DNA of 64,000 bases from Poseidonocella sp. HB161398 (lineage in GTDB: Bacteria; Pseudomonadota; Alphaproteobacteria; Rhodobacterales; Rhodobacteraceae), in the NCBI RefSeq assembly GCF_005870025.1, contig NZ_VATA01000001.1, forward strand, positions 248,001 through 312,000, given 5' to 3'. The notes beneath the pieces are model-generated. The model was not told where the DNA came from. It searched no databases and saw only the letters and a program-made list of their open reading frames with translations. Of the stretch, positions 55,712 through 64,000 are shown in pieces. Within the stretch, counting starts at the first letter, position 1. The number at the start of each line of letters is the position of its first letter. The position numbers were made by a program, and so were the translations under genes.

Positions 55712-56067
55712 AGGGTCAGGACCCATTGATTTCCCGGTGGCAGCGTGATTCACGGCTCGGAAATCGAGCGGTGAACATGTCTGATCTTTTCTGGTTGAGC
55801 GACACGCAGATGGCGCGTCTGGAGCCCTTCTTTCCCAAGTCCCACGGCAAGCCTCGCGTCGATGATCGACGAGTGTTGAGCGGGATTATCTTCATCAATC
55901 GCAATGGTTTACGTTGGCGCGACGCCCCGGCGGAATATGGCCCGCACAAGACACTCTACAACCGTTGGAAACGTTGGAGTGACAAGGGTATCTTCGCGCG
56001 GATGATGGTCGGCTTGGCCGCCGATCACGGCGAACGGAAGGCCGTCATGAGCGTTCCTCGTCGCTGA
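55712..56067 (+). mobile_element. Truncated IS5-family (IS427-group) element, left part only
   Basis: The left end is marked by GGGTCAGGACCCATTGATTT, a terminus typical of this group, about 65 bases before the transposase start. The right half, including the DDE catalytic region and right terminal repeat, is missing; AT-rich sequence of unclear origin follows to about 56200. Codon use and GC differ from the neighbours. Confidence 0.75.
55777..56067 (+). pseudogene. N-terminal fragment of an IS5-family transposase
   Basis: A 96-residue fragment beginning MSDLFWLSDTQMARLEPFFP, with SHGKPRVDDRRVLSGIIFIN and GLRWRDAPAEYGPHKTLYNR, the conserved N-terminal region of IS427-group transposases (DUF4096-type). 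In intact copies the sequence after RKAVM continues into the catalytic domain; here it turns into SVPRR and stops. The catalytic DDE residues are gone, so it cannot transpose by itself. Confidence 0.88.
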
Positions 56068-56229
56068 GATCAATTGGAACAGCAACACGGCCACCCATCA
56101 CATCCTCCCGCATCAGGCAAAATAATGATACAAACTTTAGTTCCAGGTGACTAGAGATACACATATATTCAGGCTTGTGACGCTCGCGATGCGAAGAGGG
56201 AGATGGGCGTCCAATCTCTCGGATCAAAA

Positions 56230-56276
56230 GTTGCACTTGACACCGTTGCAAATGTAACGACTAATGACGTTGCAAC
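56230..56276 (+). promoter_or_regulatory. Promoter of the MBL/monooxygenase operon with repeated GTTGCA motifs
   Basis: TTGACA (56237-56242), a 17-base spacer, then ACTAAT (56260-56265) form a good sigma-70-type promoter. GTTGCA occurs at 56230-56235, 56245-56250 (within the imperfect palindrome GTTGCAAATGTAAC, 56245-56258, lying inside the spacer) and 56269-56274 (within the palindrome GTTGCAAC). The positions suit repression by the adjacent MarR protein. Confidence 0.65.
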
Positions 56277-56369
56277 AGCGACGGGTTTCGGGGAGGAGAT
56301 CCGGCCGGGCAGCGCCAAGGAGGGCGGTCCCGGCGCTCCTCGGCCTGTGCCCGAAGACGAGGACACGCG

Positions 56370-57320
56370 ATGAACAAGGCATTTGCATCTGCCGGGGACC
56401 TTGAGGAGAAGGTCGTCAGCTTCACCGAAGTGGGCGAGGGTCTCTACGCCTTCACCGCGCAGGGCGATCCCAATACGGGCGTGATCATCGGCGACGAGAG
56501 CGTCATGATCGTCGAGGCCCAGGCGACCCCGCGCCTGGCGCGCAAGGTCATGGACTGCGTCCGCTCGGTCACCGACAAGCCGATCTCGCACCTGGTGCTG
56601 ACCCATTACCACGCGGTCCGCGTGCTCGGCGCCTCGGCCTATGGCGCGCGCGAGGTGATCATGTCCGACACCGCCCGCGCCCAGGTCGCCGAGCGCGGCC
56701 AGGAGGACTGGGACAGCGAGTTCGGCCGCTTCCCGCGGCTCTTCCAGGGGCACGAAGAAATCCCCGGCCTGACCTGGCCGACCACGACCTTCTCGGACCG
56801 CATGACCGTCTATCTGGGCCGGCGCCGCGTCGACATCCTGCATCTCGGCCGCGCCCATACCGCCGGCGACGCGGTGATCTGGGTGCCCGACCAGGAGGTG
56901 ATGTTCACCGGCGACATCGTCGAGTACCACTCGGCCTGCTATTGCGGCGACGGCCATTTCGGCGACTGGCCGGAGACCTTGAAGGCCATCGCGGAATTCG
57001 CGCCCAAGTCGATCGCGCCGGGGCGCGGCGACGCTCTGGTGGGCGAGGCGATGGTGGCCGAGGCGCTGGCGAACACCGCCGATTTCGTCGCCTCGACCTA
57101 CCGTCCGGTGGCGAAGGTCGCGGCACGCGGCGGCACGCTGAAGGAGGCCTGGGACGCGGTGCGCGCGGAATGCGACCCGAAATTCGGCGACTACGCGATC
57201 TACGAGCACTGCCTGCCCTTCAACGTCGCCCGCGCCTGGGACGAGGCCCGCGGCATCGACACGCCGCGCGTCTGGACCGCCGGGCGCGACCGCGAGATGT
57301 GGGCGGCCCTGCAGGGGTGA
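56370..57320 (+). CDS. MBL-fold metallohydrolase with altered metal motif
   Basis: A 316-residue metallo-beta-lactamase-fold protein. The first motif reads LTHYHAVRVLG: His79 and His81 are kept, but the Asp-His pair of the canonical HxHxDH is replaced by Val-Arg. Later metal ligands remain: His163 in LHLGRAHTAGDAVIW and Asp182 in MFTGDIVEY. This implies a single-metal or non-classical site. The gene opens a rightward operon with an FAD monooxygenase, a DUF2783 protein and a TRAP transporter, a grouping found in aromatic-acid catabolic clusters. A thioester or lactone hydrolase role is possible but unproven. Confidence 0.87.
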   Translation: MNKAFASAGDLEEKVVSFTEVGEGLYAFTAQGDPNTGVIIGDESVMIVEAQATPRLARKVMDCVRSVTDKPISHLVLTHYHAVRVLGASAYGAREVIMSDTARAQVAERGQEDWDSEFGRFPRLFQGHEEIPGLTWPTTTFSDRMTVYLGRRRVDILHLGRAHTAGDAVIWVPDQEVMFTGDIVEYHSACYCGDGHFGDWPETLKAIAEFAPKSIAPGRGDALVGEAMVAEALANTADFVASTYRPVAKVAARGGTLKEAWDAVRAECDPKFGDYAIYEHCLPFNVARAWDEARGIDTPRVWTAGRDREMWAALQG

Positions 57321-57325
57321 GCGGC

Positions 57326-57530
57326 GGTCCGGGCGGAGCCCGGCGGAAGCTCCAGTGGAGCTTCCGAGCCGCGAACGGGCGGAGCCCCGGCCAGCACGGT
57401 CCGGGCGGAGCCCGGCGAAGGCTCCATTGGAGCGTTTGAGCGCCGAACGGGCGGAGCCCTGGCCATCAGGGTCCGGGCAGAGCTCAGCCGGAGGTTCCGG
57501 GCGCCGAACACGGGAGCCTCGGGCCCGGCC
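57326..57530. repeat. 72-bp tandem repeat, 2.8 copies, with internal hairpins
   Basis: Units start with GGTCCGGGCGGAGCCCGGCG at 57326 and at 57398, exactly 72 bases apart; a third, degraded unit starts at 57470. Unit 1 contains the near-perfect palindrome GAAGCTCCAGTGGAGCTTC. The array lies inside an operon, between the MBL and monooxygenase genes, and has no coding sense. Confidence 0.85.
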
Positions 57531-57827
57531 AAGGGTCCTCCTTCGCCATCTTCAGGGCCGCAGAGGCCCAAAGACCGGAGGCAGGGCTCTCGCAGCCCGG
57601 CGCCGGACGCCGCACGGGGCCCGCGGGGCCTCATGCGCAACGCAGACGGGTCCCCGGGCAGCTTCCGGATCCCGCCGGCCAAGCGCTCCGGCGGGGCGTC
57701 CGGCTGCCGGGCCCGCCCCCTGACCCTGTCCCGCGCCGGGCCTGACCCGGCGCCTCGTCTGCCACAATCACCCGGGCGCCATGCCGCGCCCGGCCGGGAG
57801 AGGCGTGCCGCCACGCCGGGAGGAGCC

Positions 57828-59450
57828 ATGAAAGACTTCGTCGCACCGCGCTACCAGCTCGCGTACAAGCTGTACCCCTACCTCAAATCCCCCGATCAGG
57901 ACCTCGAAGCCCCCGCGCGCCATCCGGTCGTGGTCATGGGCGGCGGGCCGATCGGCCTGGCCACCGCGCTCGATCTCGGCCGCCGGGGCATCCCCGTGCT
58001 GGTCCTCGACGACCACGAGGGCGTGGGCATGGGCAGCCGCGCCATCTGCTTCGCCAAGCGGACGCTCGAGATCTGCGACCGGCTGGGCGCGGGCGACGAG
58101 ATGGTCGCCAAGGGCGTGCAGTGGAACCTCGGCAAGGTCTTCCATGACGACCGCCAGCTCTACGAGTTCAACCTCCTGCCCGAGGCGGGGCACAAGCACC
58201 CGGCCTTCATCAACCTCCAGCAGCCCGCCTTCGAGAAGTTCCTGCATGACGCCATCCTGCGCGCCCAGGCCGCGGGCGCGCCGATCGAGATCCGCGGCGC
58301 CAACCGCGTCGATGCGGTGGAGACCGGCGAAGACGGCGTGACGCTCGACCTGATGACGCCGGACGGGCCCTACCGCATCATGGCGGACTGGCTGATCGGC
58401 TGCGACGGCGCGCGCTCGCCCTTGCGCGACATGCTGGGGCTCGGCTTCGAGGGACGGGTCTTCGAGGACAACTTCCTGATCGCCGACGTGAAGATGACCG
58501 CGGATTTCCCGACCGAGCGCTGGTTCTGGTTCGAGCCGCATTTCAAGTCCGGCGCCTCCGCGCTCCTGCACCGCCAGCCCGACGATGTCTGGCGGATCGA
58601 CTTCCAGCTCGGCTGGGATATCGACCGCGAAAAGGAGCTGGAGGAGGCGAATATCCGCGCCCGCATCGACGCGATGCTGGGCGAGGGGACGGAATACGAG
58701 TTGGTCTGGACCTCGATCTACACCTTCCAGTGCCGCCGGATGGAGAGGTTCCGCCATGGCCGCGTGCTTTTCGCGGGCGATGCCGCGCATCAGGTCAGCC
58801 CCTTCGGCGCGCGGGGCGCGAATTCCGGCATCCAGGATGTCGACAACCTGGGCTGGAAGCTCGCCGCGGTGATCAACGGCGCGGCGCCCGAGAGCCTCTT
58901 GGACAGCTACGATGCCGAGCGCGTCCATGGCGCCGACGAGAACATCCTGAACTCGACAAGGGCCACGGATTTCATCACGCCGAAGAGCCCGGTCAGCCAC
59001 ATGTTCCGCAATGCGGTGCTCGACCTGGCCGAGACCATGCCGTTTGCGCGGACCATCGTGAATTCCGGGCGGCTCTCCGTGCCCTGCACCTATGACGGCT
59101 CGGACCTCAACGGTCCCGACCATCCGGCGATGCCCGCCCGCACCCGACCGGGCAGCCCGGTGCCGGATCTGGCGCTGGGGGAGGGCTGGCTGCTGACGGC
59201 GCTGGCCGGGGAGGGCTTTACCCTGCTGGGGATCGGCACGCAGGTGCCCGCCGCGCTCGAGGGCGCGGGGCTGCCAGTGACGGGCTTTTCCATCCCGGCG
59301 GAGACGCCCGAGGCGGGCCCGCGCTTCCTCGCCGCCGCCGCCGCGGCCGTCTACCTGATCCGCCCCGACCAGCATGTGGCGGCCCGCTGGGACCAGTTCG
59401 ACGAGGCGGCGGTGCTGGCCGCGGCAAGGAAGGCGCTCGGCCATGATTGA
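57828..59450 (+). CDS. FAD-dependent aromatic hydroxylase (MhpA/PheA-like monooxygenase)
   Basis: A 540-residue class A flavoprotein monooxygenase. The FAD Rossmann motif is VVVMGGGPIGLATALDLGRR (about 35-55), the DG motif is DWLIGCDGARSPLRDMLG, and the GD motif is GRVLFAGDAAHQVSPFGARG followed by ANSGIQDVDNLGWKLA. A thioredoxin-like C-terminal domain of the phenol-hydroxylase group follows. It uses NAD(P)H and oxygen to hydroxylate a phenolic acid; the substrate cannot be told. CGGGAGGAGCC precedes the ATG. It follows the repeat array, and its stop overlaps the DUF2783 gene by 8 bases. Confidence 0.93.
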   Translation: MKDFVAPRYQLAYKLYPYLKSPDQDLEAPARHPVVVMGGGPIGLATALDLGRRGIPVLVLDDHEGVGMGSRAICFAKRTLEICDRLGAGDEMVAKGVQWNLGKVFHDDRQLYEFNLLPEAGHKHPAFINLQQPAFEKFLHDAILRAQAAGAPIEIRGANRVDAVETGEDGVTLDLMTPDGPYRIMADWLIGCDGARSPLRDMLGLGFEGRVFEDNFLIADVKMTADFPTERWFWFEPHFKSGASALLHRQPDDVWRIDFQLGWDIDREKELEEANIRARIDAMLGEGTEYELVWTSIYTFQCRRMERFRHGRVLFAGDAAHQVSPFGARGANSGIQDVDNLGWKLAAVINGAAPESLLDSYDAERVHGADENILNSTRATDFITPKSPVSHMFRNAVLDLAETMPFARTIVNSGRLSVPCTYDGSDLNGPDHPAMPARTRPGSPVPDLALGEGWLLTALAGEGFTLLGIGTQVPAALEGAGLPVTGFSIPAETPEAGPRFLAAAAAAVYLIRPDQHVAARWDQFDEAAVLAAARKALGHD

Positions 59451-59655
59451 GACATCCATCGAGGGAACCCGCATGCTGACCACCGCCCCCAATCTCGGCG
59501 ATCCCGACGAGGCCTATGCCCGCCTGATCGCCGCCCATGACGGACTGCCCGAGGCCGAGAGCCACGCGATGAACGCCCGGCTCATCCTCATCCTCATGAA
59601 CCATGTCGGCGACCAGAAGGTGCTTGACGAGGCGCTGGCCCGCGCCCGCCGCTGA
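59443..59655 (+). CDS. DUF2783 small protein
   Basis: A 70-residue protein, or 60 residues if the second ATG at 59473 is used. It contains the family pattern PDEAYARLIAAHDGLPEAES followed by MNARLILILMNHVGDQKVLD. DUF2783 proteins are almost always found next to FAD monooxygenases of this type; their role is unknown. The gene start overlaps the monooxygenase stop, implying coupled translation and probably a physical partner. Confidence 0.88.
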   Translation: MIETSIEGTRMLTTAPNLGDPDEAYARLIAAHDGLPEAESHAMNARLILILMNHVGDQKVLDEALARARR

Positions 59656-59738
59656 GCCGGGACAAACGCGCGACCCGGCGGGCGGGGAGGCCCGCCGGGA
59701 GAACAGGAAGAGACCGGACAACTCTCAGGGAGGATCCC

Positions 59739-60752
59739 ATGTCCAGATTCACGAGCTTCGCGGCCACGGCCGCTCTGTGCCTTGCCGCCGGCTCCGCCAT
59801 GGCGGAAGAGCTGGTGCTGTCGAGCTGGCTGCCGCCGCGCCATCCGATCGTCGTCAACGCCATCGAGCCCTGGGCCGAGGAGGTGGAGACCGTCACCGAT
59901 GGCCGCGTCACCGTCCGCGTGCTCAGGAAGCCGCTGGGCAGCCCGGCGGCGCATTTCGACATGGCCCGCGACGGCGTGGCCGACATCACCTACGGGCTGC
60001 ACAGCTTCACCGAGGATGACCGGTTCAAGGGCGCCGAGCTCGGCCAGTTCAGCTTCCTCGGCGACGACGCCGTGGCGAATTCCCGGGCCTTCTGGTCGAT
60101 CTACACCAGCCGCCTCGGCGCCGGGGAGGAACATGCGGGGACCAAGCTGCTGGGCCTCTTCATGCACGGGCCGGGGCTGCTGCATAACAACAAGATGGAG
60201 ATCACCCAGGTCTCCGACCTCCAGGGGATGAAGATCCGCGTGCCGGGCGGCTATGCCGCCGACCTGATGGCCGGGCTCGGCGCGACGCCGCTCTTCATGT
60301 CCTCTCCGGAAGTCTACGAGAAGCTCAGCCGCGGCGTGATCGACGGCGTGGCCTTCACCTACGAGGCGCTGACCGCCTTCCGCCTGACCGACGACATCAA
60401 GTACTCGATGACCGTGCCGGGCGGCATCTACAACACGACCTGGTTCCTGGTGATGAACGAGGCCAAGTGGGATGGCATCTCGGCGGAGGACCAGGCGGCG
60501 ATCGAGGCGATCTCGGGCGAGGCCTTCGCCGAGCGCGTGGGCAAGGCGTGGAACGATGCCGATGCGGCCGCCGAGGCCGAGATCGAAAAGGCGGGCATCC
60601 TGCTCTATCCCGCGCCCGCGCCGGTCGAGGAGGCGATCCGCGCGCAGGCCTCCAAGCTCGAGGCAGCCTGGGCCGACACGCTGGATGACGACCGCGACGG
60701 GCTGGCCGCGCTGGCCGCGTTCCGCGGGATGACCGGCGCCGCAAGCGAATGA
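59739..60752 (+). CDS. dctP: TRAP transporter solute-binding protein
   Basis: A 337-residue periplasmic protein. The signal peptide is at 1-22 (FAATAALCLAAGSAMA, then EE). The DctP fold is indicated by LVLSSWLPPRHPIVVNAIEP near the start, the ligand-binding region LQGMKIRVPGGYAADLMAGL and WFLVMNEAKWDGISAEDQAA. It captures an organic acid for the TRAP permeases that follow with 4-base overlaps. Its place after the aromatic hydroxylase makes an aromatic or phenolic acid the likely ligand (inference). Confidence 0.93.
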   Translation: MSRFTSFAATAALCLAAGSAMAEELVLSSWLPPRHPIVVNAIEPWAEEVETVTDGRVTVRVLRKPLGSPAAHFDMARDGVADITYGLHSFTEDDRFKGAELGQFSFLGDDAVANSRAFWSIYTSRLGAGEEHAGTKLLGLFMHGPGLLHNNKMEITQVSDLQGMKIRVPGGYAADLMAGLGATPLFMSSPEVYEKLSRGVIDGVAFTYEALTAFRLTDDIKYSMTVPGGIYNTTWFLVMNEAKWDGISAEDQAAIEAISGEAFAERVGKAWNDADAAAEAEIEKAGILLYPAPAPVEEAIRAQASKLEAAWADTLDDDRDGLAALAAFRGMTGAASE

Positions 60753-61198
60753 CCCGGACCTTCTTCGCCGTCCTCCGCGGGCTCTCGGCGCTGCTCATCG
60801 CGGCGCTGATCCTCGTGACCGTGACCGACGTGATCGGCCGCTACATCCTGAACGCGCCTTTGCCCGGCGCCTTCGAGCTGACCCAGATCCTGCTGGCGCT
60901 GCTGGTCTTCACGGCGCTGCCCCTGACCACCGCGCGGCGCGAGCATGTCGAGGTCGACCTCCTGGCCCATGTCCTGGCGCCGCGCGTGATCCGGGTCTTC
61001 GGCATCGTCGCGGCCGTCGTCACCGCCCTGTCTCTGGCCTTCTTCGCGCTCCGCCTCGGGATCGTCGCGGAGGACCAGGCCGCGACCGGGGCCAGGAGCA
61101 ATGCGCTCGGCCTGCCGATGGCGGTGATCGCGGGCGCGGGCGTGGCAAGCTGCGCGGTCTCCGCCGTGATCGCCCTGGCCGGAGCGCGCAATCCATGA
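60749..61198 (+). CDS. dctQ: TRAP transporter small membrane subunit
   Basis: A 149-residue protein with four membrane helices: LSALLIAALILVTVTDVIGR, FELTQILLALLVFTALPLTT, VFGIVAAVVTALSLAFFALR and PMAVIAGAGVASCAVSAVIA. The first helix ends with the family VxxRY motif (IGRYILNAPL). Both ends overlap its neighbours (ATGA), as usual in dctPQM operons. Confidence 0.93.
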   Translation: MTRTFFAVLRGLSALLIAALILVTVTDVIGRYILNAPLPGAFELTQILLALLVFTALPLTTARREHVEVDLLAHVLAPRVIRVFGIVAAVVTALSLAFFALRLGIVAEDQAATGARSNALGLPMAVIAGAGVASCAVSAVIALAGARNP

Positions 61199-62505
61199 CC
61201 GCGTCGCTCATCGCCTTCGCCCTGCTTCTGGGCCTTGCGTTCCTGCGGGTGCCGATCGCCTTCGCCATGGCGCTGACCGGGGCGGCGGGCTTCGCGCTGC
61301 TGCGCGGTCCCGAGGCCGCCGGGGCCATGGTCGGCAATGCCGTCTTCGAGACCGGGCTGAGCTATTCGCTCTCGGTCGTGCCGCTCTTCATCTTCATGGG
61401 CAATGTTCTTGCCGCCTCGGGCATCGCGCACGGGCTGTTCTCGGGGGCCGACCGGCTTTTCGGGCGGTTCCGCGGCGGGCTTGCCATGGCCACCGTGCTC
61501 AGCTGCGGCGGCTTCTCGGCGGTCTGCGGCTCGTCCCTGGCGACCGCGGCCACCATGTCGAAGGTCGCCATGCCCTCGATGCGCCGCTTCGGCTACCATG
61601 ACAGCCTGTCGACCGGGGCGATCGCCGCGGGCGGCACGCTGGGCATCCTGATCCCGCCCTCGGTGATCCTGATCATCTACGGCATCCTGACGGAAAGCGA
61701 CATCGGCAAGCTCTTCGTCGCGGGGCTGCTGCCGGGGGTGCTGGGCATCGCGCTCTACCTGCTTGCCGTGCTGGTCGCGGTGCGGATGAACCCGAAGCTC
61801 GCGCCGCCGGTGTCGGAGACCGTGCCGATGTCGCGCCGCGACACGATGGGGGTGCTGGGCACGCTGGGGCTCTTCGTCTTCATCATGGCGGGGATCTACG
61901 GCGGGTTCTTCACCCCGATCGAGGCGGCGGGTATGGGGGCGGGCGCCTCGCTGCTGATCGCCTTCGGCATGGGCCAGATGAGCCTCGCCGCGCTGGGGCG
62001 GGCCTTCGCCGATACCGCCTCGGCCACGGCGATGATCTTCGCGATCATCATCGGCGCCGAGATCTTCGGCAATTTCGTCAGCTTCGCGGGGCTGCCTGAC
62101 GCCATTGCCGACCTTGTCTACGATCTCGACATCAATCCCTGGCTGGTGATGCTGGTCATCGTGGCGATCTACCTGGCGCTCGGCACCGTGTTCGAGAGCC
62201 TGTCGATGATCCTGCTGACCGTGCCGGTCTTCTATCCGGTGGTCGAGTACCTGCAATTCGCCTCGCCGATCCTGCGCGATCCCGAGCATGTGGTGATCTG
62301 GTTCGCCATCATCGTCGTGGTCGCCACCGAGATCAGCCTGATCACCCCGCCCGTGGGGATGAACGTCTTCGTGCTGCGCTCGGTGGTGCAGGACGTGAAG
62401 CTCGGCACGATCTTCCGCGGCGTGTTCTGGTTCTGGGTGGCCGACATCCTGCGGATCGCGCTGATCGTGGGCGTGCCCTCGCTCTCGCTCTGGCTGGTCG
62501 GCTAG
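61195..62505 (+). CDS. dctM: TRAP transporter large membrane subunit
   Basis: A 436-residue, about 12-helix DctM protein. Hallmarks are LSVVPLFIFMGNVLAASGIA, the GSSLATAATMSKVAMPSMRR segment, GGTLGILIPPSVILIIYGIL and EISLITPPVGMNVFVLRSVV. It is the sodium-coupled translocation unit. It ends the rightward operon, and no other gene follows for 0.9 kb. Confidence 0.95.
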   Translation: MTASLIAFALLLGLAFLRVPIAFAMALTGAAGFALLRGPEAAGAMVGNAVFETGLSYSLSVVPLFIFMGNVLAASGIAHGLFSGADRLFGRFRGGLAMATVLSCGGFSAVCGSSLATAATMSKVAMPSMRRFGYHDSLSTGAIAAGGTLGILIPPSVILIIYGILTESDIGKLFVAGLLPGVLGIALYLLAVLVAVRMNPKLAPPVSETVPMSRRDTMGVLGTLGLFVFIMAGIYGGFFTPIEAAGMGAGASLLIAFGMGQMSLAALGRAFADTASATAMIFAIIIGAEIFGNFVSFAGLPDAIADLVYDLDINPWLVMLVIVAIYLALGTVFESLSMILLTVPVFYPVVEYLQFASPILRDPEHVVIWFAIIVVVATEISLITPPVGMNVFVLRSVVQDVKLGTIFRGVFWFWVADILRIALIVGVPSLSLWLVG

Positions 62506-63441
62506 GACCGCGCCGCGCCCGGGCATGTCCGGGCGCGGCGCCTTGCCTGATATCCGAGCGAAGGCAGGCTGGACGGCAGGTCTGCCGCCCGCGCGGCCGC
62601 TGCCCTGCCGCCGCAGCGGCGCGGGCCTGGCCGTGCCGGCAAGAGGGCGCCCGGCGCGGCGCCGCAGGCGGGGCCCCGGGTCCGGGCGGCCGCCAGCTTC
62701 GTCAACGGCGGCGACGGATCGCTGCGCCAGATGGCGCTCGCCGGCCTTCATCGCGCCTCCGCCGCCGGAGCATGCCGCGGAGGCCGGACCGCTTTTGTCG
62801 TGCCCGGGCCAGCGGGTCGCCGAGTCCGGTCCATGCCGCCGGCCCGGCCCTGCACGGAAAGAGGACCGATCGCTGCCTCGCCCGGCCGACAAGAGGAAGC
62901 GGTGCAGCCAGCCGGTCCGTCCGGTGCCCCGGCTCAACTGTGATCGCATCCTGGCGGAGGGGTCCGAGCACTGCGCCGCCTCCGCGGTCCGGCGGGCTTT
63001 CGCGGCGGGGGAATGGCGGTGGCGGGATCGTCCTGCCGAGCCTCGGGATCGAACGGGCAGGCAGGCGCCCCTGCCCGCGGGCATCGGCGCCGCCGCAGGG
63101 CGGCCATCCCGGAAAGCATCCGGATCGGCCCCGAATTCCGAGCGGCATCTCACTGGGCAGCAATAGTGCCGCTGCCCCCCTTGCTCGGGCATTTGCACGG
63201 CCGGCGACCGGTCGGCCTCTCTGCCGCGGATCGGGGCGGCCCTAGATGTCTCGGGGCCGCCTGCGGAGGCGCAGCGGCAGAGACGCCCGTCATGCGCCGC
63301 CTTCGCGCCGATCGTCATGCGGCAGGCGGAACCGCTGGCGGCCGCGGGTGCGCTGGACGGGGCGGGCCTCCTGCGGGCCGGAGCCTGGCGGTCCCGGGAG
63401 ACGGGCGTTCCGCCTGCCGAGAGGTCAGCGCCGCGCCGCGG
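62506..63441. other. 0.94-kb gene-free region between convergent genes
   Basis: The dctM gene ends at 62505 and the leftward cytochrome gene ends at 63442. No domain-bearing frame is visible and I could not identify a clear terminator. Confidence 0.55.
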
Positions 63442-63873
63442 TCATTCCCGGTGGACGCTGTGGCAGCCCTTGCAGGCGCCGCCGAGATCCCGCAGCGCCG
63501 GGCCCAGCCCGTCCGCGTCCGCGATCTCCAGCCCGGCAGCCGCCAGGCGCAGCGCTTCGGCCCGTGCCGAGAAGTCGTCCCAGTCCTCCCAGATGGCCGG
63601 ACGGGCTTCGGATTGCGGCACCGTCACCTTGTCCCGGAACTGCGCGGGGATGCGGCCGGCCTCTTCCGCGAGCAGCGCCAGCGCGTCCTGCGCCGCCGCC
63701 GCATCGAAGGGCCGCTCGCCCTTTGCCATCGCGCCCAGCGTCTTCAGCTGCATGCCGAGCGATTTCATCCCGTGCATCCGCGCCATTACCACCGGGTCGG
63801 TCACGCCGTTATGGGCGGTCACCGGCACGGCTGCCGCCAGCGTGACGGCGGCGGCAAATCCGAAAGCCTTCAT
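63442..63873 (-). CDS. Class II cytochrome c (cytochrome c'/c556 family)
   Basis: A 143-residue exported haem protein. The signal peptide is at 1-20 (AFGFAAAVTLAAAVPVTA), and the mature part is a predicted four-helix bundle starting DPVVMARMHGMKSLGMQLKT. The single haem site CKGCH lies four residues from the C-terminus, the placement typical of this family. Met/His near the mature N-terminus may be the axial ligand. It follows the multicopper oxidase gene by 28 bases on the same strand, so it may be an electron donor or part of a copper-response unit. Confidence 0.92.
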   Translation of the reverse strand: MKAFGFAAAVTLAAAVPVTAHNGVTDPVVMARMHGMKSLGMQLKTLGAMAKGERPFDAAAAQDALALLAEEAGRIPAQFRDKVTVPQSEARPAIWEDWDDFSARAEALRLAAAGLEIADADGLGPALRDLGGACKGCHSVHRE

Positions 63874-63902
63874 GTCGTCTCCTCTCATTGCGGTCGGGCC
63901 CC

Positions 63903-64000
63903 TCAGGCCACCTCGATCCAAGTCGTCATGCCGGACGCGGCGTGGCCCAGCATGTGGCAGTGCAGCAGCCACTTGCCGGGATTGTCCGCGACAAGGGCGA
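63903..64000 (-). CDS. Multicopper oxidase, C-terminal end only
   Basis: Only the last 31 or so codons lie inside the window; the N-terminus is beyond the right edge. They encode KWLLHCHMLGHAASGMTTWI, containing the HCHMLGHAASGM type-1/type-3 copper motif, and then stop. Met five residues after the last His marks a CopA/CueO-like copper oxidase. It is upstream of the cytochrome gene in one leftward unit. Confidence 0.88.
   Translation of the reverse strand, partial: ALVADNPGKWLLHCHMLGHAASGMTTWIEVA

Overview
The window reads as a high-GC alphaproteobacterial chromosome, most likely Rhodobacteraceae/Paracoccaceae. The grounds are strong GC bias at third codon positions, many ATGA-type start/stop overlaps, and the gene content: TRAP and polyamine-type ABC uptake, an agl-like alpha-glucoside operon, an IS5/IS427-group remnant and LysR/LacI/AraC regulators beside their targets. 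About 50 protein genes are supported. An unusually large share, very roughly a fifth, is not protein-coding. It lies in blocks of 0.9-3.9 kb that hold decayed gene pieces, dispersed degenerate repeats and hairpins.

Layout. 1-2474: the end of a type VI secretion cluster (FHA protein cut by the window edge, then TssK), read leftward. 2896-4862: two tandem LysR regulators. 5732-7470: a GST / DUF1428 / GST unit with a repeat operator about 0.4 kb upstream. 8442-8846: debris of a CzcO-like flavoprotein. 10071-17586: an ECF sigma factor and its membrane anti-sigma factor, followed by a 660-residue protein built of 39 perfect-length 14-residue YadA-head repeats. Behind it come a PrtD-like ABC exporter with degenerate ATPase motifs, an HlyD-family adaptor and a single-pass protein of unknown function. 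I regard this as the most likely undescribed system here. 17587-21518 is gene-free. 21519-24524: aldo/keto reductase and MFS exporter, divergent from a LysR regulator.

25970-28381: three AraC-type paralogues, one lacking its DNA-binding domain and ending in a cysteine cluster. 30910-36902: a polyamine-type ABC importer with a purine/MTA-phosphorylase-family enzyme, divergent from a LacI regulator with a palindromic operator between them. 38524-41321: a secreted trypsin-like protease co-transcribed with a small membrane protein. 41780-51600: a LacI-controlled alpha-glucoside operon (binding protein, two permeases, ATPase, two GH13 glucosidases and a GH32/68-like five-bladed propeller enzyme).

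52919-62505: an aromatic-acid region. It holds an Lrp regulator divergent from 4-hydroxyphenylpyruvate dioxygenase, a Rieske protein, and a MarR regulator. Beyond these lie an MBL-fold enzyme, FAD monooxygenase, DUF2783 protein and TRAP transporter. A truncated IS5-type element lies between marR and the MBL gene, and recurring GTTGCA motifs on both sides suggest a shared operator. 63442-64000: a class II cytochrome c and the C-terminal end of a multicopper oxidase.

All functional calls come from reading translations and motifs by eye. No database search was run.
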